Origin: Dipteris shenzhenensis | Lineage: Eukaryota; Polypodiophyta; Polypodiopsida; Gleicheniales | Length of the DNA: 64,000 nucleotides | Assembly (NCBI GenBank): GCA_047967505.1 | Contig: CM106540.1 | Strand: one strand, 5' to 3' | Part shown: positions 19,058-30,870 of the stretch, piece after piece | Numbering within the stretch: position 1 is the first letter of the stretch | Layout: each line of letters opens with the position of its first letter | Translations under genes and position numbers: made by a program | Notes under the pieces: generated by a model | What the model saw: the letters and a program-made list of their open reading frames with translations, nothing else | What the model was told of the DNA's origin: nothing | The model's database searches: none

Positions 19058-19500
19058 TAGGGCAAAAGGAGGAGGAGGAGAGAAGAAGCAAGCGAAGGGG
19101 AGGAAAGGAAGAGGGAAAGATGAAATTGAGAGAGGGAGGAAGGAAGAATTAGGGAGGGAGGAGAGGAGAAGGATGGAAGGAAGAAGGGAAGGAAGCCATG
19201 GAAGCTGCGAGAGCAGAAAACACAGCGAACTCAGAAAACACAGAGAACTCAGAAAACAAAGAGAGAGCTGAAAACAGAGAGGCGTTTTGGTTTTTGCGTT
19301 TCTTTTGAGTTTGTCCGAGACGATGAAGAAAGTACGTATCTTGTAGTGTGTCCCAAGACATTTCATACGTGTGCGCCTTTGCTCCTCCCTTGCCACACGT
19401 GTGTGTGTGTGTTTTTTTTTTTTTTTTTTTTTGGATGCGAGGGACTTGGATTCCACTAGCCTTGATGTGTTTTCTCACTGTTTTTGAGTTCTTCCATTAG
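19058..19500 (-). promoter_or_regulatory. Probable 5' leader and proximal promoter of the Alfin-like gene
   Basis: Directly upstream of the ATG at 19,057. The leader is strongly pyrimidine-rich on the coding strand (19,060-19,270). Near 19,398-19,432 lies a (GT)n-T22 tract on the plus strand. No TATA box was assigned. Confidence 0.4.
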
Positions 19501-20102
19501 GCTCTCTTTTGGAGTCTAATGTCATGTACATTGATTTCATGTTAATAATATAGTTGCTGGTTTCACACAAAAAAGTGTGTGTTTTTTTGGAAAGAAGTAG
19601 GACCATCATCCTCGGCTTTGTCTCCCTCGTCAATTCCTTCACTCATCATCCTATCCTTGATCCTCCTCCATGGTCAAATCTACTCCTATGACCTCTCTAC
19701 CGCTATTGTCTGGCTCCAATGCCTATCCCAAGATCACTCTTTCAAGCCGCATGCTTCAGTCTTTTCTTCCTCACTTGCATCCTTGTCTTTAACTGTAGAT
19801 ATGGTTGGAATCGTAGACTTGCAAGAAGGCGTAGCGATGGAGGAGCATTAGGGCATTCTCTAAAACCTACTGTGTTGAGAAATCCTATTGGTTGTTGCCA
19901 CATGTCACATCTACTCCAGGGTCTATAGTCTTCCAGGTGCAGGTCTTGAGTCTTCCCTCTCCATCCAGCACCTGGCATGCCTTCCACAAAGGAGAGGCAA
20001 GGCCAAGGCACCATGTGGCACAACCCTTTGGGCAACACATGGAACCTCTCCTTAAAGAATAGAAAAAAGAAAATTCAGGAGCTCAAGGCATGCCTTTAGC
20101 AT
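19501..20102. other. Stretch without recognisable gene
   Basis: Some open frames on both strands without family motifs. It lies upstream of the Alfin-like gene and may hold further promoter sequence. Confidence 0.35.
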
Positions 20103-20450
20103 ATGGAGCTAGCAAGGTATGATGAGCAAACCGTTGAATGTCTAAGGCTGATAAAGGGATGTATTGCCGCTCTATCAACTCAATTTATGTCTACTTTGAA
20201 TGAAATGGCCAATGCACTAATTAATCAATTACAAAACAAGATGGTAGATCAACTGGCTAAGCAGTTCAAGACAAGATGGATGCAAAATTACAAAAGAGAA
20301 TTGCAGGATCAAGAGGAGCAAAAGAAGCAGGATATGAATACTAGAGTAGGAGGGTTACCTATTATGATTGATAGGTGGATTAATTTGACAATCTGTCAAC
20401 AAAACCTAAAGGAAGTCGTACCATGCTTTTGGGGTCCCCCTTTTGGCTAG
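20103..20450 (+). CDS. Coiled-coil reading frame, possible ORF1-like remnant
   Basis: 115 codons. Residues about 35-80 are rich in Gln, Lys, Glu and Leu and can form a coiled coil. N-T-R-V-G-G-L-P follows, like the start of the RNA-binding domain of L1-type ORF1 proteins (compare K-I-R-I-G-G-L-T at 5,090-5,968). The frame then changes character and stops near a dispersed repeat. This suggests a truncated relative of the ORF1p-like gene, but the support is one short motif plus the coil. Confidence 0.3.
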   Translation: MELARYDEQTVECLRLIKGCIAALSTQFMSTLNEMANALINQLQNKMVDQLAKQFKTRWMQNYKRELQDQEEQKKQDMNTRVGGLPIMIDRWINLTICQQNLKEVVPCFWGPPFG

Positions 20451-20512
20451 AATCTATTGACAAAGTGGGAAAGCAAGCAATAGAGTTCAACTTGCTAAGA
20501 ACATAAATTAAA

Positions 20513-20840
20513 TCATTAAAAAATGCAATTGTTTCAACTACACTGGAGCTGAAAAAAAAGAACGTCAATAACATATGTAAACAAAGCACAACATATGCGA
20601 AATTGATGGCTATTTATTTCTGGCAAACCGTGAATGATGCCACCAAACATATATGGCATGTCAATATGGTCCTTTTTCCCTAAAGGGCCTAAAGGGGGGC
20701 CCTTAAGGGCCATATTGGCTATGGCCCTATGCGAAAATGAGTAGTGATAACACATGATGCAAAATATATATGAAGTTTGTATATATTAACAAGCTTGTAT
20801 AAACTATTGTAGGTGTTGCGTCCCACGTGAACCATAATAC
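20513..20840 (-). repeat. Dispersed repeat, copy X (inverted relative to the other two)
   Basis: Its reverse complement matches 53,270-53,575 over about 300 bp and 41,516-41,690 in part. Shared words include ACAAGCTTGTTAATATATACAA, TGCATCATGTGTT, ATGCCATATATGT and GCTCCAGTGT-x-GTTGAAACAATTG. No target duplications, terminal repeats or genes were recognised. Confidence 0.75.
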
Positions 20841-23800
20841 ACGATATTGCAGCAGCAACTGAGTACTATTGTAGTTGGCTAGCTTCAGTAATTAAGGATC
20901 ATCCTCTCATGCATTACAGGGTCTTACATTGGAGTTTCATTCATAGATGCCTGCTAGATGCTTTCCATGTACAGGATTTGTCTCTAAGTTGCATGGTCAG
21001 ACACAACTAAGAATTTTTTGGTTAAGTCATCATTATATCTTGGAAAGGATATTGGATTTCTATGATAACTTACTGAATTAGCTCTCCTTAAACATTATGC
21101 ACGTATGAATTTTAGCCCATTAGAGTTTGCCTTTGGTAATCCCCTTTACCTACTTGCATGATCTTTGGCAATCCCGATAACATGGTCTTGGGCAACCACT
21201 TTAATTGCTTGGACTACCCATATGTTCTTTTTTACAGCAATTAAAAAGTGTATAATAGGGATAGGTTGATCTTGGTCAAGTTGACCTCCTACAAAGAAAG
21301 GTAGATCATATACTTATATAGTGTATGGGATAAGGTTGTTCTTCCATAGGCATAATTGATTACTGAGGAGATGAGGCTGCTCTTCCATAGATTTAATTAA
21401 TTATTTGTGCTTGGATAGTCCATTAGGATTACTTGAGATGGAGAGATTTGGTGGCGGCTGTTATCGCAGTTAATTAGTCCTTTGCACTTAGGAATATATT
21501 GTGATTTATGGATTTTTCTGATGCTTAATCTTTTTATTATTAATGGATAAGTGAGACGAGAACAAATTTTAAGGAGGGTGGCCTTCACGTGAGAATCTTC
21601 ATGTACCTGTGCCTCTTACATAGGAAAATAATATTGGGTTTACAGTGTGCGTGGGACAAAAATTGGGTTTACAGTGTGCGTGCACGCGTGTGCATACACA
21701 TGCACACCCACGCACGCGCTTGCACTTTTTATGATAGTATTAGATGGGCACTCAATGCTAGACCTTGACATTGATGTATTGCTATTAAGCATTTGATAAT
21801 CTATGATATGCTAAAAGCATTTTCATAGGTTTTGCAGCCTATGTTACGTAATGGAAACCCAACGTCAAGATTGAATATAGGTTCACAATGTATTAATGAA
21901 AGCCTTTGGATAACAGTAAAAGTATATGTCTGTGTAATAACAAAAATTCCAAAGAATACTATAGGGCATAGGCTTAGGAGTGCTCAAAAGAATATATGAT
22001 GTTAAAGCACATGAAATCTATGCATGCAAATTACAAGGAACTTTTCATGGAAGTGCTCGTATGGAAATGAAATGACGAATGAAGACGAACTGACCAGGTC
22101 GACTTGAGCACGTAGATGGCTATATAAGCTTCCAATACACAACATAACGACTCGAATTGTAGCTTCTCTATCCGGGAATGAGACACGGTTTATATACTTT
22201 TGACGTTCTCTACCTTTGGCCTCAGTCGATAGTCTTCTTATGCTACAAGTGCTGGTAGTCTTCATTGCCCGTAGACATAGCCAGTAGTCTTCTCATGCAC
22301 TATTGCTTCACTGGCGAATAAACAAGCCTTGGAGAGCCAGTAAGCAAGTGGTGATAGGTGTCAACAATTTGCCAGTAAGCGACTATCAAGCTTATGTAGG
22401 AGATGGTGATCAGCCTTTCAACAAGGTTCGATTGGAATAATATGCTCGAGAGCTGATCTACTACTCACGAGCATCTGTGGAGCTATTGCATCTACAAGCT
22501 AAGTAAAGATAAGCCATTTGGTATTGTATGAGAAGCCGCTTCTCTATAACTCGCCATTAGTACGTGACCAATACCTCCCATGCAAGTGGCAACTTGATTA
22601 GCCTACTGGTCAACTACAAGGCATCGACAACTTGGTTGGACGATTGGTGTATCGACACCACGAGCTACTATCAACGTAAGTGCCTAAAGTTTAGAGCACA
22701 CTGTGTAGCAAGGTACTTATACTGCTGTTGAGTCATCACATACTTATTGGTTTGGGTGGCCATATATATGACTAAAGATAAGGAATCTAGGAGGTAAGGC
22801 CTCATGCCATAACCGATGTTGCAAAGCCAAGATATGGCGCTCATGTGTTGTAATCACGTCATTTTTTTGCATGAGCAAATCATATCTCTCCATTTGTCCT
22901 CCATGGCCTATTTAATCGACTACGTACACTGGTGCTTCCTTACACAAGACCTTGCGACACAGTACGAAGAACTTGTGATACAATGGTCTAAGCTATGGGC
23001 AAGCATCGACGATTAAAATCCTCCTTCCAGGTAATTTTTTTAATATGAGAATAAGAAGCTTTTATTATACTCACAAGCTCTTGTTTTTGGCTAATTGCTA
23101 CATTAAAGTGGCTATATACTACTGAGACTTTACGTACTCCTCCTAATTACGACATACATAGTTGGCAGTAGCTTACTAGATGACAACTTGATTATGTGGA
23201 TGGTAGATGGATCCAAACTCTTCACCAAGACTTGTCTATCTTACCATCCTATGATAGATTCGGTATGGAATGCCTTGGCTATAGAATTAAGCCCATCATG
23301 TGTTAGAGTGGTTATGGAATGCCTTGGCCATCATGTGTTCAGTGAATCTATGTGTGTGATAAGAAATGTAGATGACTTTGACAAGACTTTTTTTCCTTGG
23401 CTATGTGGGAAGGTAAGGTAACAAATACCTTAGTAAAAAGAGGCATTTTAGTAAGGGCAACTATCACATAGGGGTATAACCCTATATTATGATGATCATA
23501 GTTTTTTTATATTTGGTGTAGTGACTAATGGACCATTTGTCCTTTGATGAGGGTACCTTACAAATTATGATGGAAATTCTCTCATGACCCCATACTGGGG
23601 AATTTGTATAATGCCAGTTCAAGAAAGGGTTACACATGGAGCACTTGGAAACCTGTGACTCAAACATTGCAGTGCCACATGATGCACCGCCTTTTCTATT
23701 ATAGATATCTTATGAGGTTGTGACATCGATAACAAGTGGAGCTGTGCTTTGAAGCCTGTAGTCCCACTATCTAAGGTTCTTGTTCTAAGTTGTCCTTGTT

Positions 23801-23950
23801 GTGAATGGATGCAGATGAGTGGAGCGCCTTCAATATCATTCAGTATTTATAAATTAGCAAATTGCATGTTTTTTTCATAAAACCCTCCTTGTATTCATGT
23901 ACCGTCTTGAATGATAAGTCTAAGATGGATAATGTTTGTCTTGAAATGCA

Positions 23951-23986
<36 letters not shown>

Positions 23987-23987
23987 T
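23951..23987. repeat. (GC)n(AC)n microsatellite
   Basis: A short GC run passes into about 13 CA units. Alternating purine-pyrimidine sequence of this kind can form Z-DNA. Confidence 0.95.
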
Positions 23988-24911
23988 GTATAATTCCCTA
24001 ACTATGAATTATTCTTTTATGTACCCCCCGTGAAATCTCCCCTTTACACTCTCTTTTAAACCACCACACACACCAAGCACACTAATCCTCCCATACCTCC
24101 TCTAATCCCTTCTCAACCCATGCACTCATTTTATCCTTACTCCACTTGTGACTTAAACTTTTTTTTTTAAAAAATATCTAAGAATCCATATGGTTCTCTA
24201 TCTTCCTAGGTAAAGCGATAACAAGCTAGGGAAAATAGGCATTACCTATCTACCTAAATGTAACTATGATGCTCTAACACCGAGTTTGTTTGGAATGGTA
24301 GCAAGTAAGTGGACCGTGACCTCAGAACCTGGACTGACTAAGGATTCAACATCTTTTTTCAATATTGTGTTTGTCAAACTCAATATTTAAAAAAAAATCA
24401 ATTTTGGTGGAAATTTTTGCAAACTCTAGTTGTTGCATTTTTCAACTTAGATGTCTCAACCATTTTTCCTTGTTTCCTTTTAAAAAAACTTTTTATCCAA
24501 TTGATGGAAAAAATTATATGGTTCAATTATTGATGGGACTTTTTAATCTAAACTCTCTCTCTCTCTCCAATTTTGTTCAAGAATGGATGTACGTTATAGC
24601 TAGTTCCAATTTTTTTTTCCAAGTAATGAGTCAAATAACAAATTACTTATATCTTTTTGCATTAGATACTAAAAAGGTCACTCAACCACAAAGGGTTGTA
24701 AAAAGATCAAAGCATGAAATTAACCCTTGCTTATAAAGGGGGCAAAAATAATTTTTGCATTAGAAGTACTCACGTGGGTTTTAGGGATAAATAACAAGCA
24801 AGTGACCCTTATTTTTTTGGGGGGGCAAAGGATAAGCAAATGGCCCTTCATTTTTGTACGGGCAGTGAAAAGGCAAAATGACCCTTCATTTTTGAAGTGG
24901 CCCTTCATTTA

Positions 24912-24940
24912 GGGGGGGCGGGGGGGGGGGGGGGGGGGGG
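24912..24940. repeat. Poly(G) tract with one C
   Basis: Twenty-eight G in 29 bases. It ends a stretch (24,750-24,912) where the words GACCCTT(C/A)TTTTT and TGGCCCTTCATTT recur several times. Confidence 0.95.
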
Positions 24941-25731
24941 TACTTCTATAAATACCACCTCTACTTCTTTGAGGGAAGCATCATAAAGAACTGCTCTTCT
25001 TGTCAAGAATTGTTGTACATTATAGATGGGCCCTTTTTTTTTTTTGGCTTAGTATTTTTTGTCATACCTAAGCCAATTTGAGATTTTCTACATCCAAGCG
25101 TGGAGTGGAATAATTTGAATGAAGAAAGAGTTATATCTTTTTAGTGGATTGTCGGGAGGTCACCTCAATTATGTGAAAAAGTTCCGATTAAACTGGTAGA
25201 GTCTTTCACAATGGTGTATGTAAGGAGGTAGGGGAAACTAAGATAATTAGTCCCCATTGTGGCTTTGTTGGAATGTTGGGATTTAGTAGTAGGCTGGTGA
25301 TAGTATATCATACCTAGTAGTGAATCGCCATGCAATTAAAAGGTCACAGACTCTATATTTATAGAATGGCATCGGAGTGTTAGGCATTGCTTTCTCACCA
25401 TCCACTCGACTTACGAGCTGAGATCAAAATACTTCTCAAGGTAGGACTCACCATCCACTAGTAGCTACACTTGGGTTGGCTCTTCTAAGACTATTAAGCT
25501 TTTGAGTACGATAGCGGCAAACTTGAGGCACCAGGTCCAACGAAGGTAATATTATCTTTTGATGCCTTTGGGATATGAAGACTGTGTAAACTCCACAAAA
25601 GGATAGAATTGCCTATTGCATCACCAATAGCTTATTTAGCATTGCTAATTGCCTTTGTTGTAGCCACAACATCTCTCTAGATTGACATATTATCTAGTCA
25701 TAGCTCGTGGGCATAGACACCATGCAATACT

Positions 25732-25796
25732 CTTTAAGTGGCTCATCTACATGCTCGTAAGCTTTAAGTGGCTCATCTACATGCTCGTAAGCTTTA
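25732..25796. repeat. 30-bp exact tandem duplication
   Basis: CTTTAAGTGGCTCATCTACA plus ten more bases occurs twice in a row (25,732 and 25,762), with a third partial start. Confidence 0.95.
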
Positions 25797-27219
25797 ACCA
25801 TGAGATCCTTATGTCTTGAGTCCAGTCAAAAAATCTAGAAACCAAATAATTTGCTTTTGGCATTGGCTGGTGCTTATGGCATAGTCGTTTATGCCTAATA
25901 TGCTTATGGAGTTATAATAATATGAAGCCTAGGTGGTGACTTGTGGATAAGGCTTGGTTCAACTATCGGCCTAGGTCTTGGTTGAATTAATCATGGATGA
26001 CTCTAGGACATGCCCGAGACTGACTCCCCTTCAAAGACATCCATGAGGTCGTTTACCTCTGTGATTGGTGGTTACGTAGGGATCCTCTTTGCATCCCATA
26101 AGGTTTATAGGAATGTATGGTACTCCACACAATGTATGGATATGACATATTTTATGGCAATTCTTCTTTAAGGCCATTATCCTATGTACATAGATAAATT
26201 TTTGTATATATATACATGGATATTCCACTATTCATTTCCTTATTCATGGCCATAATTCCCTTGTTAACCATTATCCTACTTATTTTCATCGTGGGGGTAA
26301 TATAGAAAAGTGGAGTCTTAGTGGGTGTAGTAATTTAATGACTCTAATAGTAAAAGGAAGGGAAATACTTCTTCCTCTTCTAAGATGTCATGGAGGTTGC
26401 TCACCTTTGTGATTGGCATCTTCATTACTTTACTCTGACTTGGAATTGTCTGATTGGCCATTCTTGTATTTATTTGCATATGTGGTCGTAATTTGTGTGT
26501 CGGGATTAGGAGATTTTCCAATCCATTTATTTTTCGTGGATTAATCTTTTACTTTACTTTGGACATTGATAAAAAGTCCAGCAATGCTATGACACCTGTC
26601 TTCCCTTCTGGTTTAAGCTATGATCCTAACTTAAGCTTGTTGGATGGTGGCAGGTTCAGTGTTGTTGGTTGAGGTTTTGTGCAAAATTTCTACCATGGAA
26701 ACTTTTCAATCTTAAAAATGGATTCTTTTTGGGATTAAACTACATCTACTTTTTATAAATACCTTTTTTTATAATCATTTCATGTTAAGCGTTGTGCATA
26801 TATTCTTGGACCTTATTTAGGGGTTCTAATCTTCATTTGCTTATGACTTTGGCAAGCATGAGTTAATGATCAATGGGAACCTACACAAGGGATGTAAGTA
26901 CTAGCCAGACCAACCCCACAAGACCATGCAGCCATTTTCTAGACCAGGGGCATGCCTTATCATGAATATATTTACCTTGGCCATTAGAATACTTGAAATA
27001 ATAAGCGTGAGGCCATTAGATGATGCTCTCCTATTGAGTATCATGAATAATAGTATTTTTCTTGGAGGTACATTACCCCATATAAGAAAAGATCTTTTGC
27101 TACTTTTAATCCATTCATTTAGATCCGTAACAAATAATGGGCACAAAATTAGAACCATGGAATTTTTTTTCATACACATATCTATATATCTATACTTATA
27201 TCTATATCTATACATACAT

Positions 27220-27356
27220 ACAGGCATGCATGCACGCATGCACACGTACACACACACATGCACACACACATGCACACATGCACACACACGCACGCACATG
27301 CACATGCACACACATGCACACACACATACGCACACGAACAAACACACACACACACA
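27220..27356. repeat. (CA)n-rich microsatellite
   Basis: Imperfect CACACA/CATGCA tract of about 135 bp. Open frames across it on both strands are artefacts of the repeat. Confidence 0.95.
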
Positions 27357-29379
27357 CAAAGAGATACAAAACATGGAAGATTGAAGAACATGAAAATGGG
27401 TTTATATCCAAAATTTCCTTGATATGCTAATTAGCATAAAAAAGGATATACGACGAAATGCCCATGTGTTTTAGGTGCCCCCCAAATTCAAGTAACAGGA
27501 GGACAATTCATGAATGTGGTGGATGGTGGTAGTGGTACCATATTCAATGATTCTAGTCTATTGCCAGCATTGAATGAAAGGAATGAGGGAAGACAATTCT
27601 TGCACCAGTGATGACAAACGGTGCTCTAGGCACTTTGCAAAGTGCAACAAGCCAAGAGGAAGCAACTTTTTAGGACCTGACAGAAGCCAATGCCAAACGG
27701 TGGTGGTGCAAAGCTCTTCACTCTAAGGTAGCCCAAGCTTATTGAATCAAGACACATGCCCACATACAGCACCATGCCCAACACGTAAGCAATAAGGATG
27801 CAAGGCAAACACCGTTTCGTAGTATTTCCTTTATTTGTTGCTCTTCAGAACATTCAGGGGTCCAAGGAAAGGGCTACTCCTTTCTTATGGTGGTAAATCT
27901 CTTTTTCAGTACATTAAATATTGGAAGCATAATTGGTTGATTATAGTTACGATGTAGTATAATGTCCATGGAGAAGATAGTATGGTAGGCAGCCTCTCCA
28001 AGGGAATATTTGAGGCATATACTAGCTAAGATTATATAGGATCTTAAACCCTTAATATGCATCGAAGAAGGACCCTTAAAGGAAAGAAAGTTGCATAGAA
28101 ATCATAGATGTATAACTCTTTTACACATAAATAGAGACACTATTGAAAGGCATGTTGGTGCTCTCTAACTTTTATACACTCATATAGGATGGGGAGTGTA
28201 TAATCCCCATAGACTATGAGTTTGATTAAGTGTTTCTTAACTGATGAGCATTTTTGGACACGTCCAAAAGAAAAATGATTTATAATTTATTTTTAATTTT
28301 TAATTTTACTCCAAGCTCATGTTCCGATGTTTATAAGAATGTGTTGAGTTGGACAGGTATAATAACAATGGTTGGGCATTGAAGCCTATAGCTATAGGTA
28401 TAAAGCAACAATCCTAACTCTTGGTTTATCTAGATTGATGCAGGTGAGTCCAACCGCCTTTCTTAGACATTTGACTTATAAAAATGGAGAAGGAGACACC
28501 CTCACCCAAGAAAAAAGGACCTTTTGTAGTCTTTTGAGTTGCACTACATGCTACAATATTTTCTAGAATAGTCTAGACAAAAATATGAACCAATTAAATA
28601 TAATTTTTTTTGTGAACATGGCTTGGGACTAGGAAGATTTTTTCGTAGACATAGATTGAAGGGACTAATTAGCGCATATGGGACAAGGGTATTTATCTCC
28701 CAATGGTCCAAGAGCTAAGAAGATGTCTTGTAAAATGTTTGATATGCTATGATGGGAAATGGATGTCCTAATAGATAAATTCATCTTAAAGGATCCTATG
28801 TAGTCTTTGGTGGTGACTCATGCATAGTGGGGATCTTGGAGGAATGATGAGGAAACTGTCCATCTCCTACTACTCCTTTGTGGGACCAATACAAGCCCAT
28901 GCACTCCAAGGGTGTCACTTCAATGGCTTTTGGAGTTGTAGCAATGTGAATCCTCAAGAGAAGAAAGGGGAGAAGGAGAGGATGTGGGGAGATGGAAGAA
29001 GGGGAGAAGAGAGAGAGAGAGGAGGGGAGGGAATGCATGAAACAAGAAGGGGGTGAGAGGCATTCACAAAGGCAAGAACATGAGAAACATAGACAACACC
29101 TCATGTGGAAAGAAGGAAATCTTCTATTTCTCAAACTTGCATCCATACAACCAAAGACCAAAATTCAAACTTTCTAGTTTTTATACATAGCACCTTTTCA
29201 AGGGAGGGACAACCCTACTCCTCCTCACCACTCTCCCTAATTCTCATATTACAACCACTTTGCCATGAGAAAGGAAGAATTCTAGTCTTGTTCTAGCCTT
29301 TCTTCCTCTCATCTCCTGGGGATTTAACATGCCCCCCTTGCTGAAGTTGATCCATCCTTGAATCATGGGAGGTTGGTTG

Positions 29380-30870
29380 TCAGCATGAATTGTATGAGGG
29401 AGTGGCAGTCAAAAAGCCATTGGGAGATTCTACAAAAAGGAAAGTGTGGCTCCCAAAGATGCGCGTCATGCATGTCCTTGAATGTTCATATATATGATGT
29501 GCATGAAGATTGGAGACTCGGAGGTACATGCATATGATTTGCTTGAAACTGAGCCCTTCATCCAGGCTAAAAACAAGCTCATGGTGGATATGAAGATTTC
29601 CTTCTTCAAGTGTTGGTGGGCACCACTCCGGAATGTCCCATAACAAAATGATCAAGGCGGAAGAAGTGGATCAAGGCGACCACCATTGGATTAGGGACTT
29701 CTTCGTACTTGTCGATGTAGTACTTCATTTGCATTGTAAGGTCGTAAGCAGTGCCAATGAGAGGAAAGTTGAAGCAAGGAAAATTGTAAATGATGTTGGG
29801 GTCATTCTCATGCATTTCTTGAAAAAGGGACCACTTCCATTAGCGAGGCACTAGCATATAAGTTGGATGAATGCGGTAGGAGTGGCACGCATTACAATAG
29901 TTATGCCAATATTCCTGCTTCTTCAAAAATGGAACTCTCCATGCATGCTATACTCCGATGACTACATTGGTAGGAGGCACTATGTTGGGGTCAGGCTCAT
30001 GGTAGCTGCCTCTTTCTTCAGGCTTATGGGTGGCTTCCTACTTGTGGAATGTCCACTCAATCAAAGTTGTGAGCATTCGTACTTCCATAATATGGATGGC
30101 CTTGATGTTGAAACACTCTAGCTTGCCCTTCCACAAGCTAAGATTTATCAGGTCCTCAAAAGGTCGGTATTTGTGAAGGATGCAGTACCAATTAGGATCA
30201 TCTACCAGTCTATCCTCTATCTCTGATCCTAGCCATCTATTTAAAATTGGTTCAGATCTGTGGAAGGCCATTGCTAGGGGAGATCCTTTGGAGACACAAA
30301 TGTGGGCCACAAAATGTGTTGGATTTGATTTGGGAGTAAGGTCATCAGGAGGGTCTTGTACTAGTCTCATGGAAGCATCCGCCGACCCTAGGTGTGTGGT
30401 GGTGGATGGTTTTTGTGAGGAAGATGGCTGCATAGAAGGGGTGGAAGTGGTGGAGTTAGGAAAGTTAAGATAAGTCTTTAGAGGGGAAGCAGTGGGGCAT
30501 AAGGGATTATCTTGTGGGCAAGGAAGTTGTTAGAGTGGGGGCTGTGGTGTTAAAGATTGATATGACCATATTGATTTCTTCTTCGAAAAGTGTACGGAAT
30601 AAGAAACATGCTCTATTTGAAAATGGCTAAAGCCTTCATCAAGCATGCTTTTCCTAGTCTCTAGGACTATAGAGCTAGATAATACCAGTGGGAGGATATT
30701 GCACCACTTTGTGGGCCAAAAGATAGTTGTAAATTTTTTGGGCTTCCTCTCGACTACGTATGTGCAGTCAAACATATCATTTGCTTCCTTGAAAGTCGAT
30801 TTCAATCCATCTAGATGGGTGACAGGTACTGTAGGATTTCCTCCTCTCCACATATGGGTCGGAGGCAAAA
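29380..30870 (-). pseudogene. Unidentified degenerate coding stretch
   Basis: The minus strand holds a run of open pieces (30,530-30,868; 30,038-30,433; 29,606-29,815; 29,380-29,655) that read on with few interruptions. Composition is that of a real protein, with many Trp, His and Cys residues, for example D-D-P-N-W-Y-C-I-L-H-K-Y-R-P and later C-N-A-C-H-S-Y. I do not recognise the family. It may be part of a Ty3/gypsy or other element whose remains fill 29-41 kb, or an old host gene. Confidence 0.35.

Larger units (their letters stand above)
20841..28795. other. Long AT-rich stretch without recognisable gene
   Basis: No protein family, tRNA or rRNA could be recognised on either strand; open frames are short and of random character. 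Microsatellites and small duplications inside are listed separately. Near 21,632-21,682 the words ATTGGGTTTACAGTGTGCGTG occur twice before a TG/CA-rich run. Confidence 0.4.

Noticed and set aside
19058-19456. Longer Alfin-like start using the in-frame ATG at 19,456
   Set aside because: The added residues are low-complexity translations of a poly(T)/pyrimidine tract; the family begins at the ATG at 19,057.
20841-23940. Possible host genes or tRNAs in this stretch
   Set aside because: No open frame shows a family motif, and no cloverleaf with conserved tRNA boxes was seen.
27137-27430. Cys/His/Thr-rich frames over the CA repeat
   Set aside because: They are translations of a microsatellite in several frames.
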